A stretch of 64,000 bases of DNA, taken from positions 124,001-188,000 of IMG/VR virus record IMGVR_UViG_3300021594_000641; one strand, 5' to 3'. Each line of letters starts with the position of its first letter. Positions within the stretch are counted from its first letter, which is position 1. Below, piece after piece: positions 53,044-62,072 of this stretch. The notes beneath the pieces were generated by a model that saw nothing but the letters and a program-made list of their open reading frames with translations, made no database searches and was not told the origin of the DNA. The translations under genes and the position numbers were made by a program. The stretch is from a virus.

Positions 53044-53727
53044 TTAACTTCTGCCTTCCGTGACGCTAACCATCTCTGTGTCAGCTGCGTCCATAAGCTG
53101 ACTTGTCAAAATGTTTTTCCAGAAAGATCCGTCATAGGCTTCCCTATTTCTTATGTATTGAAGACAAGCATCTTTTAAGAAATGATCCTTTATGTCAGAA
53201 AAACCCAGCCTAGACGCCAAGCAGTGACGGTACAAAGGCGTCATAGGCAGGGTCATGTCTGACAGTATAGATCGTAGAAGCCTTTCGCCAGTCCATCCTT
53301 TCTTGACTACAAAAAAATTCCTTGTGTTCACTTCGTTGATGAAAACGTCTTCAAGTTTTGCCAAGTACTGATTCAGAAATTCTGCAGAAACGTCTGATTG
53401 GCAAAGCTTCAAAGCTGCCCTGGATATCATGTCTCCAGGCTCTGGAGGTCTAACTCCGCGAGTGTTGGAAAAAACAGAGCGTATCAAAAACAAAGGGTCT
53501 ACTTTATTTTTGAAAGCAAACTCTGCTATTTTAGGCCATACTGGTTTAAACTCCCTGCCGTACTTGTCAGGTTTTATTTTTCCGTAAAAACCTTGAGACG
53601 CCGTACCGTCCCATTTTTGTATATGACCTTTTCCGTACTCGCTTTCAACGCCTGTCAACCTTGATTCAAATTTTCTCCTTTCTTGAATATAGGTTTCTCT
53701 GACAGCTGCAGCTATTGAGTTTTCCAT
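53044..53727 (-). CDS. Hypothetical protein (227 aa), possibly helicase-associated
   Basis: 227 residues from MENSIAAAVRETYIQERRKF: helical, with VWPKIAEFAFKNKVDPLFLI, PEPGDMISRAALKLCQSDVS, YRHCLASRLGFSDIKDHFLK. It is coupled to the upstream helicase gene (TGATG) and 14 bases above the DnaB-like gene. Its position, size and helical content resemble a helicase loader, but no loader motif is recognised. Confidence 0.5.
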   Translation of the reverse strand: MENSIAAAVRETYIQERRKFESRLTGVESEYGKGHIQKWDGTASQGFYGKIKPDKYGREFKPVWPKIAEFAFKNKVDPLFLIRSVFSNTRGVRPPEPGDMISRAALKLCQSDVSAEFLNQYLAKLEDVFINEVNTRNFFVVKKGWTGERLLRSILSDMTLPMTPLYRHCLASRLGFSDIKDHFLKDACLQYIRNREAYDGSFWKNILTSQLMDAADTEMVSVTEGRS

Positions 53728-55211
53728 CACTTTTTTCTCTTTGGAAAAGTCTGCTCCCAGCCTTGTTCGTCGTAAGTCTTCTTCCTTTCAAAACTTCTTT
53801 TCTTGAACCCTGGGTCAAAACTGTCCAAACAGTCTATGACTATACCATGTTCTTTTCCAGAAGCGTCATGCCTACGAACGACACGGCCCGGTGCTTGTAT
53901 ATCCATAATCTCACTAGCCCTGGCGTCTGCGCGAATTAAAACTGAAAGCATCGGAAAGTCTACGCCTGTAGACCATACATCCGTGGCTATTACTTTTTTA
54001 AGAGTTCCAGCTTCAAAATCTTTTGACATTTTGTCTCGGATAGCTGGAGTCATCGCGGGCTCATTTACAGTATCCAGCATTCCCTTGTTCACGCACTTTT
54101 CGTAATCAGAAGGGTCTATGCTGTCATAACAAAGTTTAAATTCAGGAAGCTCCTGTTTTAAATGAATAGCGTGGTCTAAAGTTCTTACCAATATAAGTAT
54201 TTGATCGTCGTCGCTGAACTGTCTGGCTTTAGCTGCAATCATAGAGTTCCTGGTTTTATTGCGCCAAATACCCCACCTTTCTTTTACAACTTCTTTCATT
54301 CCTTCACACGGATTCTGCATCGATATGTCTAGCCACTCGACCTTGACCGGAAGAACTAAACCATTAGAAACAGCTTCCTGATAAGACATCTTGAAAATGT
54401 GAGGTCCAAACAAACCTTCAAGCACAAAATGCGCGTTATCAAACCTGCCTTCTGGAGTCGCTGTAAAACCGTACATCCTGGCATGTTGGTACTTAGACAG
54501 TTCATCCTTATAACTAGGAGCTGCCGCTTCGTGAACTTCGTCATACAAAACTATGTCGGCACAATTAGAAACCCTGTGGTCTACCAAGTGCAGGCTATCC
54601 GCCGTTATTACTGTGACCCTTCCCCATTCTTTTTTGCCGGCTCCAACTTGCCCAACGTTTGGAACAAATTTAACCAGATGCCTAAGAAGCCTTTTCATTA
54701 CGTCCTTGCGTCTAGTGACAATGTGTATTCTTGCGTTGTAGAACAAAAGACAAATAGCGGCAAACAAAAACGATTTACCAAAACCTGTAGGGGCTACGAT
54801 TATACCGCAGTCGTTTGATACTATCGAAGCGAGGCACTCATCTTGTTTGGCTTTTAACTCCATTCGTTCAAAGATTCTCTCAAATGAATAAGCAAATCTT
54901 TCAGGGTTAAGGCCGTTGTTTACAAAATTGCGCACCTCAACTTCAAAACCAAATTTCTCACAAATACCTTTTATCTTCTTAAGAAACCCACGCATAAAAA
55001 CCAGATTTCCAGTTTGACCGTATTTGTACAGAGATCTTTCTTCGTAAACAAAAGGTTGATAAGATCCTCCCTTGTACGCGGCAACTCCTCTGTTTTGAAC
55101 AACGTGAGTATATGTCAAACTTCTTTCAAGCTCTGCTTTTAGATTTTCAGTAAAATCTCCTTGAATATCGGCCAGGTTTCCTTGACTACGAATCAGAAAA
55201 CTTCCAGACAT
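53727..55211 (-). CDS. Superfamily 2 helicase, UvsW-like
   Basis: 494 residues from MSGSFLIRSQ; the AAAGGA before it is the best SD, and the longer frame overlaps the upstream gene. Walker A VAPTGFGKS (139-147), DEVH box LYDEVHEAAAP (224-227), GFTATPEGRFDN (motif III), LILVRTLDHAIHLKQELPEF, VIATDVWSTGVDFPMLSVLI and APGRVVRRHDASGKEHGIVI (motif VI). Similar to T4 UvsW: remodels branched DNA and R-loops in recombination-dependent replication. It fits next to the helicase, primase and SbcCD genes. Confidence 0.87.
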   Translation of the reverse strand: MSGSFLIRSQGNLADIQGDFTENLKAELERSLTYTHVVQNRGVAAYKGGSYQPFVYEERSLYKYGQTGNLVFMRGFLKKIKGICEKFGFEVEVRNFVNNGLNPERFAYSFERIFERMELKAKQDECLASIVSNDCGIIVAPTGFGKSFLFAAICLLFYNARIHIVTRRKDVMKRLLRHLVKFVPNVGQVGAGKKEWGRVTVITADSLHLVDHRVSNCADIVLYDEVHEAAAPSYKDELSKYQHARMYGFTATPEGRFDNAHFVLEGLFGPHIFKMSYQEAVSNGLVLPVKVEWLDISMQNPCEGMKEVVKERWGIWRNKTRNSMIAAKARQFSDDDQILILVRTLDHAIHLKQELPEFKLCYDSIDPSDYEKCVNKGMLDTVNEPAMTPAIRDKMSKDFEAGTLKKVIATDVWSTGVDFPMLSVLIRADARASEIMDIQAPGRVVRRHDASGKEHGIVIDCLDSFDPGFKKRSFERKKTYDEQGWEQTFPKRKK

Positions 55212-55281
55212 GACATGACTTCCTTTCATGGCAAGGACTGAACTTACCATCTTATTGAAACCATTGGAGGTGGGTAAGAGC

Positions 55282-56265
55282 TTACTTGAAAAATTTTCTG
55301 TAAGCTTCAAGTTGCTCTTTAGACTTAAAGAACAACTCAGGAACGAAAACGCTTTCTTTCCAAGGCGTTGGGTCAGGATACATGTACATAAGCCACTTTC
55401 TATAAACGAATTCTAAAAATTTTCTGCTGGCAAATTTTTCAGCCATGTCTTCAGAATGTCCTGTTCCGTCTTTGCCGGCTTTAGCGACTATCTCTGAGTC
55501 CATAGCTGCCCAATAAGCTTGAGCTATAAAGTTTTCTGGACTCTTATCTTCAGTGTCAAAATAGTTTTTCCAACAAGCTATAACTATTTTTCTTTTTGAA
55601 GCTTTTGAAAATATGGAGTTTGGAGCGTCTAAAACCCCATCGTCTTTTTTGCTGGAATTAAAATCCAAACCAAAATACTTATACAAATCTGTGAGACCGT
55701 CTGGGTGAGCCGGAGAAAAGAACCATCTAGGGTCAATGATTAGACCAGCCAACAAAGCGCAAGATTGATGATCTATACCAGGCACGAATGACGCTATCTC
55801 GTGCAAAGGGTGTCGGCTGTACAACAACTTAACTTTTTCAGAAACTTTTGACAAATCCTCTGAAGTCATCATGTTAGTAAGAGTGTAAATATAAAACTCA
55901 TCCTGTGAAACTTCGTGGAAACCTCCGGCAGAAGCGGCGTACTGCCATCTACGCATGTTCAATAAAACGTTTTCAGGAGAGTAGTTAGGCAAGTTGATGT
56001 ATTCAACTTTTGGACTGCACACCTGCAATTTGCCTAGCTTTTTTACTCTTTTACGTATGTACAAGTTGTAAATCAATTCTGAATTTTTATGGTCTCCGCA
56101 AGTCATTACGGTGTCGCAGGACTTTAAAAGCTTGCTTGTGTTGCAAAATTCAGAAGCTTTACGGTCTGAACACTCAGGCATACCTTTCTTGTTTATATAC
56201 CAGACTGTTCCTTGATAATCTGTGTAGAGTTTGAGCGCTGTAGTTTCTTCCACCTTGTCGCTCAT
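55282..56265 (-). CDS. Hypothetical protein (327 aa)
   Basis: 327 residues from MSDKVEETTALKLYTDYQGT (GGAGAACACC before the ATG; the longer frame starts at a TTG in the previous stop). Contains HPLHEIASFVPGIDHQSCAL, IIDPRWFFSPAHPDGLTDLY and a basic C-terminus. Reads as mainly helical. No family is recognised. It lies between the SbcC-like and UvsW-like genes, so a role in DNA repair or replication is likely. The 70-bp gap downstream holds only a weak CTTACC/GGTAAG pairing. Confidence 0.5.
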   Translation of the reverse strand: MSDKVEETTALKLYTDYQGTVWYINKKGMPECSDRKASEFCNTSKLLKSCDTVMTCGDHKNSELIYNLYIRKRVKKLGKLQVCSPKVEYINLPNYSPENVLLNMRRWQYAASAGGFHEVSQDEFYIYTLTNMMTSEDLSKVSEKVKLLYSRHPLHEIASFVPGIDHQSCALLAGLIIDPRWFFSPAHPDGLTDLYKYFGLDFNSSKKDDGVLDAPNSIFSKASKRKIVIACWKNYFDTEDKSPENFIAQAYWAAMDSEIVAKAGKDGTGHSEDMAEKFASRKFLEFVYRKWLMYMYPDPTPWKESVFVPELFFKSKEQLEAYRKFFK

Positions 56266-56279
56266 GGTGTTCTCCAGGC

Positions 56280-58406
56280 TCAACCTAGGTCTATGGTGTT
56301 ATTAAACAGGTGGCTTATTCCTTTCTCGTGGCTAACCACGATAATTTGAATGTCGTTAGCTGCGGAAAACTCTTTTAGCCTTTCAAAAGCCATCTCCATA
56401 GCGTGCAAGTTTATCTCGTCAAGACCCACTGTTGGCTCGTCTAGGCAGAGCAGCCCAAGATTTGAAGCAAAAGTCGCGTTGACTGCAAGCCTGAAGGCTA
56501 TAGTCAATATTATCTTTTGACCTCCTGAAAGCCTGCTGGCAGAAATCTTAAAGTCTCTAAACTTGGCTTCAAATCCTAAGTTTGCGTCTAGCTCTATTGT
56601 AAAGGGTAAACCGATATAACTCAAAGTATTGTTTAACTCAATTACCACCCTTTCCATGTGCTTTCTGGATATGGCCATGGGAAGAGCGTCGTGCTTGAAA
56701 ACCTTCTTTAGTCGGTCAAGACGGCTGTTCCAACTTACTTGCCTTTCAGCCATCTGCCTTTCTAGATTAGCGTTTGATATTTTTTCTTTTATGCTCTTAA
56801 CCTCAGCGGCCATGGTGGCGTGTTCCAGCCTGGCGTCTCCTACTTTTAGCTTTTCAGCTTTAAAAAATTCCAGCTCCGTTTCAAGGTCTGCGAGTTTGTT
56901 TTCGTCAACTCTTTCATAATTTTTTTGCAGCTCTAGATCTTTTTCTATTTCAGCAGACTGTTGCTCTATTCCGCTGAGTAAACCTTTTATTGTTAAATTA
57001 GTTTCGTTAATAGCCTTGTTTATTGCTTCTATTTCTTTATTCAAAACCTGAGCTTCTGAAATTATTTTCTTAGAGTCTTCCATGGATATGGAAGGAATAG
57101 AAACTTCAATCAACTTTGATTTTTCAAAGTTAAGTTGATTAAGTCTGTCGTCATAAGTTTTCTTCCAAACAAGATAAGAGTTCATGCTCTTGTCAAAAGA
57201 CATGGTTACTCTAAGCGCGTCTGTAAGCGCGTCTACCTGAGGGGATATCTGCTTTATCTGCTCTTCAGCTTCTTTTAAATTACTTGCTAAGTTTTCTGCC
57301 GGAGTGGCGCATACCGGGCATCTGCTTTTCTTGTCGTTAACGTCTATAGACTTAACCATGTTCTTGTAGAAAGCAAGATAGTATTTGAAGCTATCTAGCT
57401 TGGTATTAGCTTCATTCTCGTCCTCTATGTAATTCTCTGGCTTTTGGGGAGTAGGGTTTAAAGCTTTTTCTTTTTCAAGATTAGCTATTGCAGTACTAAT
57501 CCTGTTCTTAGATCCGACGTAATTGCTGTATTTGTTCCAGAGTAATTCAGCTTGTTCAGCCTGAACCCTGAGAGCTGAGCCCTCAGAGTAAGAAGTCATC
57601 TTGGCTGCTAACTCTTCTTTTTTGTGATTTAACCTTTTCTCATGCCCTGACATTTGAGTAGTGTAGTTATCTATATAAGACAAGCGAGAAGAAATGCTAG
57701 CGGCAAGCCTGATCTTTTCTTTGCAGGCGTTGACGTCGTTGACTATTGAAATAATCTTGTCGTCAAGACTTTCTATCGTTGGGTAGTCTTCAACGACTTT
57801 TTTCAAAGTTTCTAAACTGGCCTGCTTGTCTGCCAGCTCTTTTTCTAAGTCTGTTTTGTTATAACTAAAATTTAAAATAGCGGCTTTGTAATCGCTTTTA
57901 CCTATTTGCTCACATACGTTGTTTAGCTGGTCTATTCTAAAAAGTTTTTGGAAAGCGCTAATACGTTTAGCCGGGGTTAGGTTAAAGGGGCCAAAATGAT
58001 CCCACTGCTCTACAAAGCAATACTGGTCAAGTATCACCTCGTCGACGTCCAGAACTTCAAGCAATTTCTTTTTGAACTCTGCCTCAGACGTGTAAGTGTT
58101 TCCAGCCAGGGTCAGTTCTCTTTTTGATGGGTCTATCCATCTAACAATCTTGATGTCTTCTGAACCGTGGGATAGCTGAAGCTCAACTGAGCATTCTTTT
58201 CCAGCTATCCTGTTAATGCTAACGTTGTCGGACAAAACGCCCGCGTTTCTTGAGAAGTTTCCAGTTATTCCGCCGTATATCGCAGTAAGTATGTTGGACT
58301 TTCCTGAGCCGTTAGGACCTACTATCGCGTTTAGTCCTTTCTCGAAAGTTATAGTCTTATCCGTATGTTGACAAAAATTTGAAAGCTTGACGCTCTTGAT
58401 GAACAT
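56280..58406 (-). CDS. SbcC/Rad50/gp46-like ATPase
   Basis: 708 residues from MFIKSVKLSNFCQHTDKTIT. Canonical Walker A VGPNGSGKS (29-37). Long coiled-coil arms (~170-600) meet at a zinc-hook CPVC (~363, RCPVCATPAENL). C-terminal signature RLSGGQKIILTIAFRLAVNA (~620) and Walker B LLCLDEPTVGLDE (~652). Gly-rich loops are intact. With the SbcD-like protein it forms the end-processing nuclease complex (T4 gp46/47 type). Two bases separate its start from the upstream stop. Confidence 0.9.
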   Translation of the reverse strand: MFIKSVKLSNFCQHTDKTITFEKGLNAIVGPNGSGKSNILTAIYGGITGNFSRNAGVLSDNVSINRIAGKECSVELQLSHGSEDIKIVRWIDPSKRELTLAGNTYTSEAEFKKKLLEVLDVDEVILDQYCFVEQWDHFGPFNLTPAKRISAFQKLFRIDQLNNVCEQIGKSDYKAAILNFSYNKTDLEKELADKQASLETLKKVVEDYPTIESLDDKIISIVNDVNACKEKIRLAASISSRLSYIDNYTTQMSGHEKRLNHKKEELAAKMTSYSEGSALRVQAEQAELLWNKYSNYVGSKNRISTAIANLEKEKALNPTPQKPENYIEDENEANTKLDSFKYYLAFYKNMVKSIDVNDKKSRCPVCATPAENLASNLKEAEEQIKQISPQVDALTDALRVTMSFDKSMNSYLVWKKTYDDRLNQLNFEKSKLIEVSIPSISMEDSKKIISEAQVLNKEIEAINKAINETNLTIKGLLSGIEQQSAEIEKDLELQKNYERVDENKLADLETELEFFKAEKLKVGDARLEHATMAAEVKSIKEKISNANLERQMAERQVSWNSRLDRLKKVFKHDALPMAISRKHMERVVIELNNTLSYIGLPFTIELDANLGFEAKFRDFKISASRLSGGQKIILTIAFRLAVNATFASNLGLLCLDEPTVGLDEINLHAMEMAFERLKEFSAANDIQIIVVSHEKGISHLFNNTIDLG

Positions 58407-58408
58407 GA

Positions 58409-59536
58409 TCAATCCTTTCCTTCAATGGCCAAATGCTCTTCTTTCATTGACGTCAATTCTAGGGAAACGTTTTCAGATCCGTACACCCTTATTACGTCTT
58501 TATAGGTATTGGGGTCGTCAGTGAATTTGCTTACGCACTCGGCTATGTCTATAGCCGCCATTTCACCTCTACCGTTTGGATCAGATACCATACGCTCGTG
58601 ATCAAAGTCTGTCGATACTAGTTCATAGACCCAATCGCCCAGCTTGTCAGCCAGCAAAGAATGGCAATTCGGTAAATTTCTATTGTATTTTATTTTGATC
58701 AAAGGCTTAGTGATGCCTTCAGGCAAATCTTTAATAGGCCAGTTATCCAATACGACTTGCAGGTTTCTATCCAAAAACATCTGTAGTGATTCATGGTCTT
58801 CTATGGACTCAGAAAAACACGGCCTAGTTTTCAAGCTATATTTTGTTATAGACAAATCATCGTTTAAAATAATCACAAACTTTCTTGGGTTTTCGTCATG
58901 GCTTTGCATACAAGTAGAGCCGGTAGAAAGAACCCTGACTTTGCCGAAGTTACTATCAACATACCTGTGGTAATCTCCTGTGTATAAAATTTTGCAGAAC
59001 TTAACAGCGTCCAAAGAAAACTCGCTGCTTGTATTTATAGTGAAGTCTTTCCAGACTTGGTGAGTTATAAACAAATCAAAAGTACCGTGATTCTGAGCGT
59101 ACGCGTGCGCACTTTCAAGACAATCAACAAAATAGCTAGGCTTAGCTATATCCATGGCACAGCAACGTAAGCCGTTTATTTCTATAGGAGAAACAGCTCC
59201 GTAAGAATCAAAGCTGTGTATGTTTACGGCGTTATCAAACAACGTCATCCAAGGCGGGTCAGAGAGCTCATGCTGGCCTTGAATGAAATAAACTTTTTGC
59301 CCAGCACTTGCCAATTTACGCATTTCATGTAAACAAATACTTACGCTTAAGCTGTCTGGAGTTTTGTTGTCAAACAAATCTCCAGCTGCTACAAGCGGAA
59401 CTTCAAGGGATACAGCTAGATCTACGATTTGCTGCAGAGAGTAATACGCGTCTCCTCTAATAGCCGGATACTTCTTCCAAGCCGCTGGAAGAAGGTGCCA
59501 ATCTGAAGAAAGGACGGCTATAGGTTTTGACGGCAT
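58409..59536 (-). CDS. SbcD/Mre11/gp47-like nuclease
   Basis: 375 residues from MPSKPIAVLSSDWHLLPAAW (AAGGAGAGAAAC before the ATG). Metallophosphoesterase motifs: SDWH (11-14), AAGDLFD (50-56), IQGQHE (85-90, with the usual GNHD read as GQHE), LFITHQVW, LYTGDYHRYV. The C-terminus has a capping region. Nuclease partner of the SbcC-like ATPase; trims ends for recombination. Its gene opens the divergent region shared with csrA. Confidence 0.88.
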   Translation of the reverse strand: MPSKPIAVLSSDWHLLPAAWKKYPAIRGDAYYSLQQIVDLAVSLEVPLVAAGDLFDNKTPDSLSVSICLHEMRKLASAGQKVYFIQGQHELSDPPWMTLFDNAVNIHSFDSYGAVSPIEINGLRCCAMDIAKPSYFVDCLESAHAYAQNHGTFDLFITHQVWKDFTINTSSEFSLDAVKFCKILYTGDYHRYVDSNFGKVRVLSTGSTCMQSHDENPRKFVIILNDDLSITKYSLKTRPCFSESIEDHESLQMFLDRNLQVVLDNWPIKDLPEGITKPLIKIKYNRNLPNCHSLLADKLGDWVYELVSTDFDHERMVSDPNGRGEMAAIDIAECVSKFTDDPNTYKDVIRVYGSENVSLELTSMKEEHLAIEGKD

Positions 59537-59605
59537 GTTTCTCTCCTTGAAAACAAGAATGTTAGTGTCTAGAGTATAGCCAGTCAACCAGGAAAGGAGA
59601 CCTTC
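59537..59605. promoter_or_regulatory. Divergent promoter region between the SbcD-like gene and csrA
   Basis: 69 bp between divergent starts. Plus strand: TTGAAA, 17-bp spacer, TAGAGT, toward csrA. Minus strand: TTGACT, 17-bp spacer, TAACAT, toward the SbcD-like gene. Both are sigma70-like by consensus only. The two candidate promoters overlap, so they could compete. Confidence 0.4.
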
Positions 59606-59794
59606 ATGTTAGTTTTATCTAGAAAGCCCAACCAGGTTATCAGGATTGGGGACAACATCTCAATAACCATCGTGAAAGTAGATGGGTTGAAAGTAAGTAT
59701 AGGAATAGAAGCTCCAAGGGAAATCCCAGTGATGAGAGAAGAGTTGATAAAGGACGGAGTTTTTACTAAGCCTAACAACAACAAAAAGGACTAA
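59606..59794 (+). CDS. csrA: CsrA/RsmA translational regulator
   Basis: 62 residues, full length: [20 protein letters not shown]. Leu4, Arg6 and Arg44 (VMREEL) are the RNA-binding residues of CsrA and are present. AAGGAG lies before the ATG. CsrA dimers bind GGA-containing hairpins at ribosome-binding sites and repress or stabilise mRNAs. Phage-borne copies could redirect host metabolism or biofilm/virulence control, or act on phage SDs. It is the first gene of the only plus-strand operon in the window, followed by a sulfotransferase-like gene. Confidence 0.92.
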   Translation: MLVLSRKPNQVIRIGDNISITIVKVDGLKVSIGIEAPREIPVMREELIKDGVFTKPNNNKKD

Positions 59795-59797
59795 GTC

Positions 59798-60424
59798 ATG
59801 GCTGACAAGACTTGCATTTTGATTTTAAACACTCCCTACTCCGGAGGCAGTGTAGTAGCAGGAATACTTAACAACCTTGGAGTTCCTGTTGGAGAAGACC
59901 CGTCAAGGGGGATCATCGACTATCACGCATGGCAGCTAAACACCATGCTTTGCGGTCAGGTGGAGAATCCAAAAATAAGTTACAGCGCGCCTAGAAATTC
60001 TCAAGGGTCTATAAAGTATTATCTCACTGAAAAAAAAGAAACAATGTGGGGAGCGTGCGATGTAAGATTTTGCATGACTGCTCCTGACTACATGGACGCA
60101 GCTGAGGCTGTAGGGGTAGAGCTGCTAGTAATAATTCCAGTAAGAACTCCGCACCACAGCGTGTTAAACATGCTTAAAGCTGAAAAAGATTTAAGGATGG
60201 AAAGAGCAGCTGATCTTTTTGGCAGGTATTCTACTGCCAGGTCTATGAACACTGAAAGATTTTTGTTGTTGAACAAAGACAACAAAGAAAAAGTTTTGTA
60301 CGTAAGTTTTGAACAGATGATTGAAAACCCTAAAGAAGTTGTAGACTCTATAGTTTCTTTTTTGAAACTAGAGCCCAGCCAAGAACAAAAAGACGCAGCT
60401 ACAGCGTCTGTGAAGAAGAGCTAA
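59798..60424 (+). CDS. Sulfotransferase-like P-loop protein
   Basis: 208 residues. MADKTCILILNTPYSGGSVV: NTPYSGGSVV (11-20) fits the PAPS 5'-phosphosulfate-binding loop of sulfotransferases (GxPRSGTT-like). VELLVIIPVRTPHHSVLNML and FEQMIENPKEVVDSIVSFLK are family-like core segments. It may sulfate a sugar or small molecule, but substrate and activity are unknown. The SD is weak, so csrA-coupled translation is likely (3-base gap). It converges with hldE with a 26-base tail overlap. Confidence 0.65.
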   Translation: MADKTCILILNTPYSGGSVVAGILNNLGVPVGEDPSRGIIDYHAWQLNTMLCGQVENPKISYSAPRNSQGSIKYYLTEKKETMWGACDVRFCMTAPDYMDAAEAVGVELLVIIPVRTPHHSVLNMLKAEKDLRMERAADLFGRYSTARSMNTERFLLLNKDNKEKVLYVSFEQMIENPKEVVDSIVSFLKLEPSQEQKDAATASVKKS

Positions 60425-61877
60425 GTATTTTAAGAATGGTGGAGGTTGTACTCTTGCCCTCAGTCATGGGGACAAGTTTTACATCTCCACCATTCTTTTT
60501 TGTTTCAGCTGCTCCAGGTATGTCACAGCCCGCGTACTCTGAACCTTTTACAAGATAAGAAGGTTTAATTCCTGAAATCAGAGGAACAAGCTGGTCTTGT
60601 TCAAAAGGAACAACAGCGTCAACCACGGACAAAGAAGCAAGAAGCCTCAATCGCAAAGACAAAGGATTAAAAGGCCTTCCATCGCCTTTAAGCTGTTTTA
60701 TGCTTTCATCTGTGTTTACTGCGACTATAAGGCTGCCGCCTAGGCTCTTGGCTTCTTCTAAAAGACTTATGTGTCCGTCATGTAGTATGTCAAAGCATCC
60801 GTTAGTAAACACTATTGGATTTTGAACAGTCTTGTTAGCCCTGGCCCAAGACACAGCCTGTTGTACTGTAAGTATTTTAGACTCTGATTTTTTAGGAACA
60901 CAGTCGTGTGTTTCTGCGCATATAGCGGCTATCTCATCAACGCTTACTACAGAAGTATTTTCTTTTGTGACGGCAACGCTGGAAGCGGCATTAGCGTAAG
61001 CTACCGAAGTTTTAATTGGATAGTTACATTTCAAAGCAGAAGCCAGAGCCGAAACAAAAACGTCTCCAGCGCCAGTTACGTTAGCGGGCCTTTTAGTTAA
61101 AGCTTTTATGCTGGAGCACTCACCGCTAAATCTGTCATAGTAAGAACAACCGTGCTGTGATCTAGTTATTACTATAAGAGGTAAACTGGGCATAAGCCTA
61201 GACAAAGCCAAGGTCAAAGATTCACAATACGCGTCATCTCCAAGTAAGTCTGGAGAGTAGTTTATTTTTAGTATTTGACAGGCTTCTTTAAAATTAGGAG
61301 TTATGCAAAAGCATTCAGACCACAGTCTGGCTGTATTCGGCTTAGCGTCAACAAAAACTTTTATACCTTTTAAAGCGCAGACCCTTTGCAAACCTTCGGC
61401 CAAAGCTGACGATATAGTTTTTTTGTTGTAGTCTGACACAACCAAACAATCAAAGTTTGCCGCTTGGCTTTTAAACCTATTAAAAAGAGTTTCAGTTAAA
61501 TTTTTGTAATCAGAAGAAGTAGATATATCTTTTTCTAAATCAAATCTAAATAGATGATGCTGCCAGGATACTATCCTTGTTTTAACAGGTGTGTTCCAGT
61601 CAGATAACTTGACCAAGTCACTCTTGACGCCAACAGAAGAAAGATGGTCTTCCAGGTAAGAGCCTTCTTGATCTTTTCCAACTGCCGAAAAAAGAGTTAC
61701 GTTTTCACCCAGCTCTTTTAAGCAAGCTGCTACGTGCGCCGCGCCTCCTGGGCACTGGCTTTGCCTGTTTATCAAGGCTAGCGGTACCGGGGCTTCTGGA
61801 GATATCCTGGAGACTTCTCCAAAAAGATACCTGTCCAACATCACATCCCCGATAACCGCTACGCCTTTAAAAGACAT
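60399..61877 (-). CDS. hldE: Bifunctional heptose-7-P kinase/ADP-heptose synthase
   Basis: 492 residues from MSFKGVAVIGDVMLDRYLFG (GAGGTGCACG before the ATG), close to the normal HldE length. N-terminal PfkB-type kinase: CPGGAAHVAACLKELGENVT, and KRPANVTGAGDVFVSALASA near 269. C-terminal nucleotidyltransferase: TNGCFDILHDGHISLLEEAK (HxGH ~366), LKGDGRPFNPLSLRLRLLAS, FEQDQLVPLISGIKPSYLVK. It converts heptose-7-P to ADP-heptose after GmhB action, the donor for LPS or protein heptosylation. In a phage next to many glycosyltransferases it suggests a heptose-based modification. The tail also carries a plus-strand terminator. Confidence 0.9.
   Translation of the reverse strand: MSFKGVAVIGDVMLDRYLFGEVSRISPEAPVPLALINRQSQCPGGAAHVAACLKELGENVTLFSAVGKDQEGSYLEDHLSSVGVKSDLVKLSDWNTPVKTRIVSWQHHLFRFDLEKDISTSSDYKNLTETLFNRFKSQAANFDCLVVSDYNKKTISSALAEGLQRVCALKGIKVFVDAKPNTARLWSECFCITPNFKEACQILKINYSPDLLGDDAYCESLTLALSRLMPSLPLIVITRSQHGCSYYDRFSGECSSIKALTKRPANVTGAGDVFVSALASALKCNYPIKTSVAYANAASSVAVTKENTSVVSVDEIAAICAETHDCVPKKSESKILTVQQAVSWARANKTVQNPIVFTNGCFDILHDGHISLLEEAKSLGGSLIVAVNTDESIKQLKGDGRPFNPLSLRLRLLASLSVVDAVVPFEQDQLVPLISGIKPSYLVKGSEYAGCDIPGAAETKKNGGDVKLVPMTEGKSTTSTILKILSSSSQTL
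60432..60501 (+). terminator. Plus-strand terminator inside the hldE 3' coding sequence
   Basis: A 13-bp stem, AAGAATGGTGGAG (60432..60444) with CTCCACCATTCTT (60485..60497), with a 40-nt loop that holds a smaller CTTGCCC/GGGGACAAG hairpin, then TTTT. It starts eight bases after the sulfotransferase-like stop and lies in the antisense of hldE. It probably terminates the csrA operon. Confidence 0.55.
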
Positions 61878-61885
61878 CGTGCACC

Positions 61886-62065
61886 TCACTGACCTGAATC
61901 TATATTTGAATGGTTTTTAACAGGTCTTGGATTTCTTTCCTTGGAGTTAGTCTCGTTGCAAGGGCCACAAACTCTGTTGGTTAACTTATTGACCGACTTG
62001 AATACCTTGCCGCACTTTATACAAGGTCTGTTGCCGGGTCTATCGTCAGGGTAATAACCAGCCAT
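61886..62065 (-). CDS. Small zinc-finger protein (59 aa)
   Basis: 59 residues: MAGYYPDDRPGNRPCIKCGK, VFKSVNKLTNRVCGPCNETN, SKERNPRPVKNHSNIDSGQ. CIKC and CGPC form a four-Cys zinc ribbon. GAGG lies before the ATG, and the stop is 8 bases above the hldE start (its GTGAGG supplies the hldE SD). Found by reading the intergenic DNA. It may bind nucleic acid or protein; no family is recognised. Confidence 0.65.
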   Translation of the reverse strand: MAGYYPDDRPGNRPCIKCGKVFKSVNKLTNRVCGPCNETNSKERNPRPVKNHSNIDSGQ

Positions 62066-62072
62066 AGGTACC

